A DNA stretch of 37,486 nucleotides from Bacteroidales bacterium (GTDB lineage: Bacteria > Bacteroidota > Bacteroidia > Bacteroidales > UBA932). Below the pieces are notes generated by a model that was given only the letters and a program-made list of their open reading frames with translations, did no database searches and was not told the origin of the DNA. The DNA lies in the NCBI GenBank assembly GCA_017561665.1, contig JAFZBQ010000090.1, positions 1-37,486 on the forward strand, given 5' to 3'. Shown in pieces: positions 25,190-33,343 of this stretch (positions are counted from its first letter, which is position 1; every line of letters begins with the position of its first letter). The translations under genes were made by a program, and so were the position numbers.

Positions 25190-27898
25190 ATGAAAAATTT
25201 AAGATTTGCGGCATATATTGCCATTCTGGCACTGTGCGTATCGGCCTGCCAGATAGAAGAACAAGGCATCACGCCCACCGAGGTGGCTGAACCTTGTCAG
25301 ATTACTTGTACAATGAGCGCGACCATGCCTGAATTCAAGGCGGGTGGCGACCCTGAAACAAAATCTTCTTTGGAATCCGTAGTGCGTGTAAGATGGAAGA
25401 AAGATGACGAACTCTCTGTTATCAATCTTACAACCGGGAAACAGCTGGGCGGCTGTATAAAAGCCGATGCCGATGGCGCCAACAGCACTTTCTCACCTTC
25501 AGGTCTTCACGGCTCTATTACAGCTGGTGACAAATTAGTGTTCTTGCTTGATAATGACCCGAGTCGGCGCAGCGCCAACGAGAAGGATTTTGAACCGTTC
25601 ACATTGGACTATTCTTCACAGAAAGGTAACGCCAACGAAGTGCCGATAGTTGTCTATGCTAATTATACTGCAACAGAAAACGGCACAATTAATGCCGTCA
25701 ATCCGGAATTCAATTTCCTGATGGGTTATGTGCAACTCGCTGTTGCCGCTCTCCCGGCAAGCACAAGCGTAACGGAATTGGGCATAGACAATCTGAATAC
25801 CAAATGCCATTTCAGCATCAATAACCACGAGTTTGTTACAACTCCGCAAAATGGCAATATTACCCTGTCCGAGGCCTTTAACGCTAACAGCAAGGGCGCG
25901 AATACACGCTATTTCTCTTGTTTTACTTCTCCCGCACAAGGTACAGCACGTAATGCACACATCTGCGCCAATAGCCTGAATCATATTACGGCGTGGCTTA
26001 AGGCTGCCCTGAGCGCAGGTTATTACTATCAGTCCGTTGCGACGGGATTTACCAACGAAAACATTTCCTTTGTGGACGATGCTTTCAAGGGTTACTGTGT
26101 CTCTCATTACGACAAGAACGGTGATGGCGAGATTTCATTCGCAGAAGCTGCTGCGGTAACCTCTTTTGTAAATTTCACGGCTGCAGAGAAGAGCTCCATC
26201 AAAGAAGTTTTCGAGCTTCCGTATTTCTTTAAAGGTGAACGGATTCCAAATTTTGAAGGATGCACCGCCCTTAAACAGGTCATACTTCCCGGCACGCTGC
26301 AAAACATTCAAGCGAACGCCTTTAAAGGATGCACCGGCCTTGAAGTGATAACTATTCCCAGTACCGTAACAACTATTGGAGAAGGTGCCTTCGAAGGTTG
26401 CACATCACTGGCACGTTTTGACGGAGCGTATGCTTCCACTGACCGCAGATATATAGTCAGGGACAACCACGTTCTTGCATTTGCTCCGGCTGGACTTACC
26501 GAGACAACTATCCCGGACGGCGTCACTACCATCAACGCAGGCGTGTTTGCAAACAACACCTCCCTTAAGACTGTCAATCTCTCCGCTCAGCTGACGACCG
26601 TTGAGGCCCGCGCCTTCAAAGGATGCACCGCGCTCCCTATCATTCGCTTCCGAACTGCCATCGCCATCATTGGCGAGGATGCCTTCAAGGGCTGCTCCGC
26701 TCTGCGTTCGGTTTACAGTGATGCGGTTACACCCCCTACAATAGGCACCGATGCATTTGCAAACTGCCATGCATCCCTCGCCGCCCATGTTACTGCCGGG
26801 AATCTCGCAGCCTACGAAGCTAATGCAGCCTGGAGTGCGTTGAGCGTCTCATCTGGACAGCCCTGGAATGAAATATGGTATACGACCACGGATGGGGAAA
26901 AGATTAACGGGTTCGTGTTCGTTGGAACAAACGGAATCATATATGGACCAGATCAGCCTTCTAATACTTATGTGGATGGGAAAGGCATCTTATTTTTCAA
27001 TAAGGATTGCTTATTCGCGGGTGGTATCGGGTTTCGCAATAGTACGACTCTAGAAACAATTAGTTTCCCCGCTTGCACGCAATCAATAGGCTATGACTAT
27101 TGCCGCGGATGCACTTCCTTGACATCAGTCACGCTACCCGAAAGCCTTCAGTCACTAGGGGATCAAGTTTTTCTGGATTGTTCGTCCCTAACATCAATCA
27201 CTCTTCCGCTGGGCCTCCAGTCAATAGGATATAGTGCTTTTCTGAATTGTTCGTCCCTGACATCAATCACTCTTCCGCAAGGACTGTTATCAATAGGGTA
27301 TCAAGCTTTTCAAAACTGTTCTTCTTTGACCTCCGTCTCATTTCCCCAGGGTCTACAGTCAATAGGGGATAATGCTTTTGATAATTGCTCATCCTTAACG
27401 TCAGTTACGCTTCTTGAAGGGCTAAAGTCATTAGGAGCAACCGTGTTTTCCGATTGTTCATCTCTGGCTACAATCACGCTTCCACAAGGGCTAGAGACGA
27501 TTGGATGGGGCGCTTTTATCAGGACCTCATTATCATCCATTACTCTTCCCGAAGGTATCCAGTCAGTAGGTGTCAGTTTGTTTTCTCAATGTTCCTCTTT
27601 GACGTCCATTACTCTTCCCGAAGACTTTCTTTCAATACCAAATGGTACTTTTAGCATGTGCTCTTCATTGACATCAATAACGCTTCCTCAAGGTATCCAG
27701 TCAATAGGGAATGATGCTTTTTCTTGGTGTGCTAATTTGACATCTATTTATATTAATTCAACAACACCTCCAAGTATAGGCACTTCGGTTCTAGACATTT
27801 CTCCAAACGCGTTCTTCTATGTACCAACGGCTTCCGTCGATGTTTACAAAGACGCTTGGCCGGATTATGCCTCTAAGATTTCCGGATATAGTTTCTAA
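25190..27898 (+). CDS. BspA-like leucine-rich repeat surface lipoprotein with fimbrillin-like N-terminus
   Basis: A 902-residue lipoprotein (VSAC, Cys20). Residues about 35-290 resemble the fimbrillin-like beta domains of Bacteroidales. An EF-hand-like loop DKNGDGEISFAE (308-319) may bind calcium. Lobe 1 (about 345-530) has LRR_5 repeats such as GCTGLEVITIPSTVTTIGEGAF and a cap with VTPPTIGTDAF. After an insert (about 545-620), lobe 2 (about 621-848) has nine nearly uniform 22-23-residue repeats (TSITLPxGLxSIGxxAFxNCSSL). It ends in a similar cap (TTPPSIGTS) and a terminal beta unit. BspA proteins act in adhesion and coaggregation. Base composition drops in lobe 2 relative to lobe 1, suggesting separate histories for the two lobes. 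Confidence 0.88.
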   Translation: MKNLRFAAYIAILALCVSACQIEEQGITPTEVAEPCQITCTMSATMPEFKAGGDPETKSSLESVVRVRWKKDDELSVINLTTGKQLGGCIKADADGANSTFSPSGLHGSITAGDKLVFLLDNDPSRRSANEKDFEPFTLDYSSQKGNANEVPIVVYANYTATENGTINAVNPEFNFLMGYVQLAVAALPASTSVTELGIDNLNTKCHFSINNHEFVTTPQNGNITLSEAFNANSKGANTRYFSCFTSPAQGTARNAHICANSLNHITAWLKAALSAGYYYQSVATGFTNENISFVDDAFKGYCVSHYDKNGDGEISFAEAAAVTSFVNFTAAEKSSIKEVFELPYFFKGERIPNFEGCTALKQVILPGTLQNIQANAFKGCTGLEVITIPSTVTTIGEGAFEGCTSLARFDGAYASTDRRYIVRDNHVLAFAPAGLTETTIPDGVTTINAGVFANNTSLKTVNLSAQLTTVEARAFKGCTALPIIRFRTAIAIIGEDAFKGCSALRSVYSDAVTPPTIGTDAFANCHASLAAHVTAGNLAAYEANAAWSALSVSSGQPWNEIWYTTTDGEKINGFVFVGTNGIIYGPDQPSNTYVDGKGILFFNKDCLFAGGIGFRNSTTLETISFPACTQSIGYDYCRGCTSLTSVTLPESLQSLGDQVFLDCSSLTSITLPLGLQSIGYSAFLNCSSLTSITLPQGLLSIGYQAFQNCSSLTSVSFPQGLQSIGDNAFDNCSSLTSVTLLEGLKSLGATVFSDCSSLATITLPQGLETIGWGAFIRTSLSSITLPEGIQSVGVSLFSQCSSLTSITLPEDFLSIPNGTFSMCSSLTSITLPQGIQSIGNDAFSWCANLTSIYINSTTPPSIGTSVLDISPNAFFYVPTASVDVYKDAWPDYASKISGYSF
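27122..27739 (+). repeat. Nine tandem LRR units of 69 bp (one of 66 bp)
   Basis: In-frame tandem units encode 23 residues each, apart from the sixth, which has 22 (ending IRTSL). The consensus is TSITLPxGLxSIGxxAFxNCSSL. The DNA similarity is high enough for slippage or recombination to change the copy number. Confidence 0.9.
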
Positions 27899-27924
27899 TA
27901 AAGAACACCATAAATAAAGACTAT

Positions 27925-27960
27925 GATAGAGCAGCGCGAAAGTGTTGCTCTATCTGTTTT
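27925..27960 (+). terminator. Intrinsic terminator after the BspA-like gene
   Basis: Arms GATAGAGCA (27925-27933) and TGCTCTATC (27946-27954) extend inward through G-U and C-G pairs to a GAAA tetraloop (27938-27941). TGTTTT follows. It lies between convergent genes, and the left side (AAATAAAGACTAT) gives a modest U-rich tail on the minus strand too. Confidence 0.8.
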
Positions 27961-27989
27961 AGCGGTCTGACAGCCCTGGGATTTACTTA

Positions 27990-29225
27990 CTAGAATTCTT
28001 TTGAATCTACGTCAGGCAGAAATGCCTGCTTGAGTTTGGCCTCAAGATTATTCTTCTCGATCTGCTCTTTTTTGGCATCTATAAGTTCCTGATATTTCTC
28101 GTAGACGCCGTCTACCACGGTGTCCCAATCCAGATAGAGCTGCTCGCGGGCTGCGGCAGAAATGCGACTGTACAGGGCATCGTCGGCAAGGACAGATTGA
28201 ATCTTGTCGGCAAAGGCATCTTCCGTGGCCTCGCTTATAAAGGCGTTGACACCATCGGTCACGGTGGCGGCGGTGCGGGCGCCCTTCAGAAAGACAGCGG
28301 GAGTCCCCTGGCAGGCCGCCTCTATCTGCACCAGCGAATTTGCGTCGTACAGCGAGGGGAAAAGGAACAGTTTGGCTCGGGAATAGAGGTCCTGCAGCTG
28401 CTCGCGGTCGTTGAGCCCAGCCATAATTACGTCGTCTTCCAGCCGAAGATCCTTGATCAGCGCGGCCAGCTTGTCTTCGTCCTGGCCCTGGCCGGCGAAT
28501 ATCATCTTGAAATGCTCGCCGCGGTCCTTGAGAATCCTGAGAGCGCGGACGGTAAAGTCGATGTTTTTCAGATAGTTGATGCGGCCCACGAAAAGCAGCA
28601 CCGTCTCGTCGGCAGCGATGCCGAAACGCTCGTTGACCCGCGCGGCGGCAGCGGCCGGATCGGCAACCGGAGTGTGATCGGTGGCGTTAAGCATCACCTT
28701 GCAGGGCGCCGTCAGGCCGTACTCATTGACATACAGGTCTTTGATGGCGCTGTTCACCGCCCAGCATTCATCGCAGGAATTGAAGGTCATCATCAAGGTG
28801 TTGAGGGCCATCTTGATTGTCGGCTCCAACTTGAATGTCCTCTCGAAATCCTGCTTGTACTGCGAGTGCAGTGTACCCACCACCGGCACCTGATGCATCT
28901 TGGCGTAGAATACGCCGGCCATACCCACGGCAAAGGGGGAATGAATGTGTACTATGTCCAGGCCGCTCTTTATAAGCGGCAGGTTGAAAGTCGGGTCGGC
29001 CAGCGGCAGCGGCAGGGAATAGTCCTGCCCCGGCACTGACAGCGATGTGCATCGGATAATCTGGTATGGGAAATCCTTGTCCTGCTCCGGATTATAACCT
29101 TTGACCGCGGGACAAAACACCACCACCTCGCATTTCTTTGCGAGGCGGCGTGCATAATTGTCCACAACTTTTATAACACCGTCCACCATCGGGTAGAAGG
29201 TGTCTATGAAAAGCCCGACTTTCAT
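27990..29225 (-). CDS. GT4-family glycosyltransferase
   Basis: A 411-residue GT-B glycosyltransferase without a signal peptide. The N-terminal acceptor domain shows GLFIDTFYPMVDGV, IVHIHSPFAVGMAG and VPVVGTLHSQY. The donor domain begins near 205 with VLLFVGRINYLKNIDF and contains FAGQGQDEDKL. The usual family-4 Glu-x7-Glu pair is here Asp294-x7-Glu302 (DANSLVQIEAACQGTP), an acceptable but non-standard version. The sequence resembles lipid or cell-envelope sugar transferases such as diacylglycerol glucosyltransferases, but the acceptor cannot be assigned. The start is six bases after the stop of the nicotinamidase-like gene, so the two are co-transcribed. The C-terminal 35 residues are charged and helical. 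Confidence 0.9.
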   Translation of the reverse strand: MKVGLFIDTFYPMVDGVIKVVDNYARRLAKKCEVVVFCPAVKGYNPEQDKDFPYQIIRCTSLSVPGQDYSLPLPLADPTFNLPLIKSGLDIVHIHSPFAVGMAGVFYAKMHQVPVVGTLHSQYKQDFERTFKLEPTIKMALNTLMMTFNSCDECWAVNSAIKDLYVNEYGLTAPCKVMLNATDHTPVADPAAAAARVNERFGIAADETVLLFVGRINYLKNIDFTVRALRILKDRGEHFKMIFAGQGQDEDKLAALIKDLRLEDDVIMAGLNDREQLQDLYSRAKLFLFPSLYDANSLVQIEAACQGTPAVFLKGARTAATVTDGVNAFISEATEDAFADKIQSVLADDALYSRISAAAREQLYLDWDTVVDGVYEKYQELIDAKKEQIEKNNLEAKLKQAFLPDVDSKEF

Positions 29226-29231
29226 TTCAGA

Positions 29232-29774
29232 TTATTTCCAGAAAGGCAGGTCTTTCATACTGCAGATCGTACCTCCGTAGATGTTCTTGATATACTCGAG
29301 GCCACGGTCGCAGTCTTCCTGGGTCAGGGTGTCGGTGGTTTCGCGCGGAACCACGATGCTGAAGCCGCGGAAGAAAGCGTCGGCGCTGGTGTGACGGCAG
29401 CAGCAGTCTGCCTGCCAACCGGTGATGATAACGGTGTCGACACCCAACTCGCGAAGGTCAAGCTCCAGGGGAGTCTGGAAAAAGCCGCTGTAGGTCTTCT
29501 TGGGGATGATAATGTCACCGGGCTGGGGTTTAAGCTCGTCAATGACCTCTGCGCCCCAGGTGCCTTCTACTGCGTGGGGACCCCAAACCTTGAATTCCTT
29601 GTCAACCTCGGGAGTATGGCTGTCGTTGGCATAGAAAACGGGTACACCTGCCGCACGTGCCTTCTCGCAGAGCTCCCTGATGGGTTCAATTATTCTTTTG
29701 ATTCTGGGATGTGCAATCGATCCCGATACAAAATCGTTGACCAGGTCAACGACGATGACTGCATATTTACTCAT
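29232..29774 (-). CDS. Nicotinamidase/isochorismatase-like cysteine hydrolase
   Basis: A 180-residue cytoplasmic hydrolase of the isochorismatase-like fold. The catalytic triad is readable as Asp10 (VVDLVNDF), Lys92 (PKKTYSGFF) and Cys125, within an unusual Cys-Cys-Cys run (QADCCCRHTSADA). Metal-binding residues typical of nicotinamidases are present: Asp51 and His53 (NDSHTP), and His67 in GPHAVEGTWGAE. Nicotinamidase converts nicotinamide to nicotinate for NAD salvage, but related enzymes accept other amides. It is first in a two-gene operon with the GT4 gene and divergent from glsA; the promoter is probably at 29812-29819. Confidence 0.88.
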   Translation of the reverse strand: MSKYAVIVVDLVNDFVSGSIAHPRIKRIIEPIRELCEKARAAGVPVFYANDSHTPEVDKEFKVWGPHAVEGTWGAEVIDELKPQPGDIIIPKKTYSGFFQTPLELDLRELGVDTVIITGWQADCCCRHTSADAFFRGFSIVVPRETTDTLTQEDCDRGLEYIKNIYGGTICSMKDLPFWK

Positions 29775-29811
29775 TTTAAGTCAGGTTAAAATTAAACGAC
29801 ATTTGTTAATA

Positions 29812-29819
29812 CAAATATA
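29812..29819 (-). promoter_or_regulatory. -7 promoter box TATATTTG for the hydrolase-GT4 operon
   Basis: Perfect minus-strand TAnnTTTG, 38 bases from the ATG at 29774. It faces away from the glsA boxes at 29832-29849. Confidence 0.55.
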
Positions 29820-29831
29820 AAGCCGTTTTTG

Positions 29832-29849
29832 TAATTTTGACTAATTTTG
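29832..29849 (+). promoter_or_regulatory. Two tandem TAATTTTG boxes upstream of glsA
   Basis: Two identical perfect -7 boxes, 29832-29839 and 29842-29849, are ten bases apart. Their ends are 36 and 26 bases from the ATG at 29875, within the normal leader range here. They may give two start sites or one may be a chance duplicate. Confidence 0.55.
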
Positions 29850-29874
29850 GATTTGCAAATAACTGATATCGAAT

Positions 29875-30699
29875 ATGAGCGAGACTCCCGTTCCCCGGCC
29901 CGACCTGGCCATAGACCTGGACAAGGTCGTTGCCCAGAAATTTCCCGGCAAAAAAATTCCCAAATGGTTCCTGAACTGGATGAAGCGTTTCATCCACCAG
30001 GATTTCATCAACGGCATCATCACACAGGGCTATGAGGGGATCGAATTCTGCACCGAGGGCATCAAATATCTTGGCGTGACGCTGGATGTGGAGGGGCTGG
30101 AAAATGTCAAGGTGCCGGAGGGCTCGCTCATCACCTTTACCAGCAACCACCCGCTGGGCGGCATCGACGGCGTGGCCCTTGCCAGCGTCGTGGGAGAGAA
30201 TTTCGGCCAGAATGTCAGGTTCCTGGTAAACGACTTTCTGATGGCACTGCCGGGCATCGCCTCCATGAGCGTCCCCATCAACAAGACCGGCGCCCAGGCG
30301 CGCGACCTGCCCAAACTGATAAGCGAAGTCTATCATTCAGACAACAACCTGATGATTTTCCCCGCAGGCCTCTGCTCCCGCAAGATTGACGGCAAGATCC
30401 AGGACCTGCCCTGGAGCAAGAACTTCATCAAGATGAGCCGCGACACCAACCGCTATGTGGTGCCCATCCACTTCATAGGCCGCAACAGCAACCGCTTCTA
30501 CAATATCGCCAACATCTGCAAGTGGCTCAAGCTGAAATTCAATTTTGCAATGCTTTTCCTGCCCGACGAAATGTATCGCCAGCGGGGCGGCACTTTCAAG
30601 GTAAAATTCGGCACACCCATCCCTCCCGAGACTTTTGACAAGAGCAAGACCGACACCGAGTGGGCGGCTTGGGTACGCGAAAAAGTATACGAACTGTAA
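29875..30699 (+). CDS. glsA: GlsA-type O-acyltransferase (glycine lipid synthesis)
   Basis: A 274-residue acyltransferase of the phosphate acyltransferase (PlsC-like) superfamily. Motif I is NHPLGGIDG with His92 and Asp98, an H-x5-D spacing instead of the usual H-x4-D, as I recall for GlsA/OlsF-type enzymes. The FPEG-like motif is FPAGLCSRK (162-170), followed by VVPIHF. In Bacteroides thetaiotaomicron, GlsB acylates the glycine nitrogen and GlsA adds a second fatty acid to the hydroxyl, forming glycine lipids. The next gene, three bases downstream, is the GNAT-type partner, which makes this call much stronger than similarity to PlsC alone. No signal peptide; it would act at the inner face of the membrane. 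Confidence 0.85.
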   Translation: MSETPVPRPDLAIDLDKVVAQKFPGKKIPKWFLNWMKRFIHQDFINGIITQGYEGIEFCTEGIKYLGVTLDVEGLENVKVPEGSLITFTSNHPLGGIDGVALASVVGENFGQNVRFLVNDFLMALPGIASMSVPINKTGAQARDLPKLISEVYHSDNNLMIFPAGLCSRKIDGKIQDLPWSKNFIKMSRDTNRYVVPIHFIGRNSNRFYNIANICKWLKLKFNFAMLFLPDEMYRQRGGTFKVKFGTPIPPETFDKSKTDTEWAAWVREKVYEL

Positions 30700-30702
30700 G
30701 TT

Positions 30703-31758
30703 ATGGAAAAGATAATCGATCCCGTAAGCCTGGATCTCCTGATGTCCGAGCTTACTGAAGACAAAAAGCTCTGCAACACCAACAAGGGCGGCAACGTGAT
30801 ATATGTGGTGGATGCCCACGATTCTCCCAACGTAATGCAGGAGATCGGGCGTCTGCGCGAAATCTCCTTCCGCGATGGCGGAGGCGGCAGCGGCCTGGCG
30901 GCCGATATAGATGAATTCGACACTATGGAGGTGCCTTACAAGCAGATTGTGGTGTGGGATCCCGACGCCAAGGCCATCCTGGGCGGTTACCGCTACATCC
31001 TGGGCCCCGACGTCAAACTGCGCGAAGACGGACAGCCGATCCTGGCCACAACCCATATGTTCCATTTCAGCGATGTTTTCATCAAGGAATACCTGCCGCA
31101 CGTGATGGAGCTGGGCCGCAGTTTCGTAACGCCCGAATACCAGAGTTCCCGCGCCGGCGCAAAGGCCATCTACGCCCTGGACAACCTCTGGGACGCCATC
31201 GGCGCCGTGGTGCAGGAGCATCCCGGCATCATCTACTTCTTTGGCAAGATGACGATGTACCCTTCGTACGACCGTCCTTCCCGCGACCTTATCCTCCATT
31301 TCCTGTGGAAGCATTTCCCCGACCCGGAGGAGCTGGTGCGCCCCATCAAGCCAGTTATGCCGGAGACCAACGCCCGTCTTATGGACCTGATTTTGAAGGA
31401 TGTCGATTTCAAGGAGGACTACCGCAACCTCAAGGAGGCAGTGCGCCGCCTGGGCACCAACATTCCGCCGCTGGTGAACTCCTATATGAACAGCTCGCCC
31501 TCTATGAAGATGCTGGGCACCGCCATAAACGACGAATTCTCCGACGTGGAGGAGACCGGCATCATGGTCTGCTACAACGAGATGTATCCGGAAAAGCGCG
31601 ACCGCCACACCCTGAGCTCCGTGAGCGAGTGGGTCGGCAAGGTGCGCAAGCGCTTCCCCAAGATCAACGACGAGTCCATGGAGCGGCTCAAGGAGCGTCG
31701 CCGCAGCCGCAAGACCGCCATATTCGAGCGTTTCAAACGCAAGAGAAACAAAGAGTAA
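30703..31758 (+). CDS. glsB: GlsB-type N-acyltransferase (GNAT superfamily; commendamide/glycine lipid synthesis)
   Basis: A 351-residue protein of the GNAT/OlsB-like group often labelled 'hemolysin'. Diagnostic stretches are REISFRDGGGGSGLAADIDEFDTM, YKQIVVWDPDAKAILGGYRYILG, and SRAGAKAIYALDNLWDAIGAVV. GlsB transfers a 3-hydroxy fatty acid from acyl carrier protein to glycine, giving commendamide-type N-acyl glycine. The C-terminus (about 325-351) is strongly basic (RRRSRKTAIFERFKRKRN) and could bind the membrane surface. It is three bases after glsA, and its stop codon TAA shares an A with the start of the next gene (TAATG), so translation is coupled. The order glsA-glsB is the reverse of what I remember for B. 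thetaiotaomicron. Confidence 0.86.
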   Translation: MEKIIDPVSLDLLMSELTEDKKLCNTNKGGNVIYVVDAHDSPNVMQEIGRLREISFRDGGGGSGLAADIDEFDTMEVPYKQIVVWDPDAKAILGGYRYILGPDVKLREDGQPILATTHMFHFSDVFIKEYLPHVMELGRSFVTPEYQSSRAGAKAIYALDNLWDAIGAVVQEHPGIIYFFGKMTMYPSYDRPSRDLILHFLWKHFPDPEELVRPIKPVMPETNARLMDLILKDVDFKEDYRNLKEAVRRLGTNIPPLVNSYMNSSPSMKMLGTAINDEFSDVEETGIMVCYNEMYPEKRDRHTLSSVSEWVGKVRKRFPKINDESMERLKERRRSRKTAIFERFKRKRNKE

Positions 31759-32207
31759 TGCTCACCCCCGACTTTGGAGAGACCTGGCAGCGGATCTCGC
31801 CCGATTTTATGGCCGACGCCGTCCGGGAGTTCAACGGCTACCCGGAAGTGGTGCTGGCCTGGGGGGCCTATCTGGGCGCCGCCGTCGCCTGCCTTTGGGA
31901 CCGCGACTGGAATATTTACAAAGACTGCGATTACGCCTTCTACTGCGGCGAGAAGGGCTTCGACTATATGGACGAGCACATCACAGAAGATATCCTCGGC
32001 CTGAAGCTCGACAGCCCGCAGGCGGTGAATCTGGCCGATTTCTTCCGCTCCAAAGCCACCGAAGCCCACGACCTGCTGCGCCACAGCGGCGTCGAGCCCG
32101 GCAGCGTGGACGCCTTCAACGCCGTCTCCGGCGCCATCTACACAATGTACACCCTCGGTGCCAGTCACATCCTGGCAAAACTGGGTTACAAGTGGACCCA
32201 AGCCTGA
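31758..32207 (+). CDS. Uncharacterised 149-residue protein coupled to glsB
   Basis: The start ATG at 31758 overlaps the TAA of glsB by one base. The protein has no signal peptide and looks mostly helical. Landmarks are MADAVREFNGYPEVVLAWG, a short hydrophobic patch (AYLGAAVACLW, about 38-48), acidic GFDYMDEHITEDILGL, and a C-terminal helix pair (AVSGAIYTMYTLGASHIL). I do not recognise the family. Tight coupling to glsAB suggests a role in glycine-lipid metabolism, such as a small partner or regulator of the acyltransferases, but this is inference from position alone. It is seven bases upstream of the P1 peptidase gene. Confidence 0.8.
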   Translation: MLTPDFGETWQRISPDFMADAVREFNGYPEVVLAWGAYLGAAVACLWDRDWNIYKDCDYAFYCGEKGFDYMDEHITEDILGLKLDSPQAVNLADFFRSKATEAHDLLRHSGVEPGSVDAFNAVSGAIYTMYTLGASHILAKLGYKWTQA

Positions 32208-32214
32208 TTGCGTT

Positions 32215-33336
32215 ATGAAAAGAGTTCTGATTTTTGCCTTGCTGGCCACCCTTACGGTATCGTTTGACGCTTCCGCGCAGAAGCGCATGCGCGACTGGGG
32301 CATCACCTACGGCGTTTTCTCTCCCGGGCCGAACAACGCCATCACCGACGTTGCCGGGGTCACTGTCGGCCACCGGACGCTGGACGACGGCGACCGTATG
32401 CACACCGGCGTTACCGCCATCATCCCGCATCAGGGCAATGTGTTTCTCAAGAAATGCCCCGCCGCGGTGTATGTCGGCAACGGGTTCGGCAAATTGGCAG
32501 GCTCCACTCAGATTAAGGAGCTTGGAACTCTGGAAACTCCGATAATCCTGACGAATACCCTGAATGTCGCCGAAGGCATCCGGGCGCTTATTTCCTACAC
32601 TCTGACGCGCCCCGGCTGCGAAACTGTCGGCAGCGTCAATGCGGTAGTTGGAGAGACCAACGACGGCGTACTGAATGACGTCCGCGCCCGCTATGTCACA
32701 GAGCAGAATGTGCTGGAGGCCATCTTCCTGGCCCACGGCGGCGCCGTTGAAGAGGGCAATGTCGGCGCCGGCCGCGGCACGGTGGCGTTCGGATTGAAGG
32801 GCGGCATCGGCACATCCTCCCGCGTTCTGCCGGAGTCGATGGGCGGCTACACCGTCGGCGTGCTGGTCCAGACCAACTACGGCGGCGCCTTGAAAATCGC
32901 CGGCGTGGAAATCGGGGAGATGATGAAAAAACGCGCGGCCGTGCGGCAGGATGTTGACGGATCCTGTATGATAATCGTTGCCACCGACGCTCCGGTGGAC
33001 GCCCGCAACCTGGAACGGATGGCAGAACGGGCCTTCATGGGGCTTGCCCAGACCGGCGGCATCGCGGCCAACGGCAGTGGCGACTACGTAATCGCCTTCA
33101 GTAACTGCCCCGGCAATCTGGTGGATGCCGGCACCGAATTCTACACCCCCACCCTGCTCCATAACGACGATATGTCCGGCCTCTTCCAGGCCACCATAGA
33201 AGCCACCGCCGAGGCCATCTGGAACTCCCTCTTCATGGCCGAAACTCTCACCGGCAAAGACGGCCGCACCGTCCCCGCCCTCGATGCCCCCTGGGCCGCC
33301 AAAGTCATCCTCAAAGCCCAGAAAGCGGCGAAATAA
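32215..33336 (+). CDS. Secreted P1-family (DmpA/L-aminopeptidase-D-esterase) peptidase
   Basis: A 373-residue self-processing hydrolase with a Sec signal peptide (residues 1-21, SFDASA). Family landmarks: AITDVAGVTVGHRT, HTGVTAIIPH, VYVGNGFGKLAGSTQIKELGTLETPI, NDGVLNDVRA, GAGRGTVAFGLKGGIGTSSR, and the autocleavage site DGSCMIIVATDAP with Gly249-Ser250. This position matches the well-known Ser250 nucleophile of DmpA. Such enzymes cleave N-terminal amino acids or D-esters and amides. The ATG at 32215 starts the signal peptide. It is the last gene of the glsAB operon. The last 13 codons and the following bases are duplicated at 33813-33861. Confidence 0.92.
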   Translation: MKRVLIFALLATLTVSFDASAQKRMRDWGITYGVFSPGPNNAITDVAGVTVGHRTLDDGDRMHTGVTAIIPHQGNVFLKKCPAAVYVGNGFGKLAGSTQIKELGTLETPIILTNTLNVAEGIRALISYTLTRPGCETVGSVNAVVGETNDGVLNDVRARYVTEQNVLEAIFLAHGGAVEEGNVGAGRGTVAFGLKGGIGTSSRVLPESMGGYTVGVLVQTNYGGALKIAGVEIGEMMKKRAAVRQDVDGSCMIIVATDAPVDARNLERMAERAFMGLAQTGGIAANGSGDYVIAFSNCPGNLVDAGTEFYTPTLLHNDDMSGLFQATIEATAEAIWNSLFMAETLTGKDGRTVPALDAPWAAKVILKAQKAAK

Positions 33337-33343
33337 TATCCGC
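33295..33343 (+). repeat. 49-bp direct repeat, copy 1 (3' end of the P1 peptidase gene)
   Basis: It covers the codons for AAKVILKAQKAAK, the stop and TATCCGC. Copy 2 at 33813-33861 matches at 48 of 49 positions; the offset is 518 bp. Confidence 0.92.

Noticed and set aside
27122..27739. Regular 69-bp repeats that might suggest a CRISPR array
   Set aside because: They are in frame, vary throughout each unit and encode leucine-rich repeats; no short identical repeats alternate with unique spacers.
30703..31758. Hemolysin function for the GNAT-type protein
   Set aside because: The 'hemolysin' label is a historic annotation; the motifs and the adjacent PlsC-like gene fit GlsB of glycine-lipid synthesis better.
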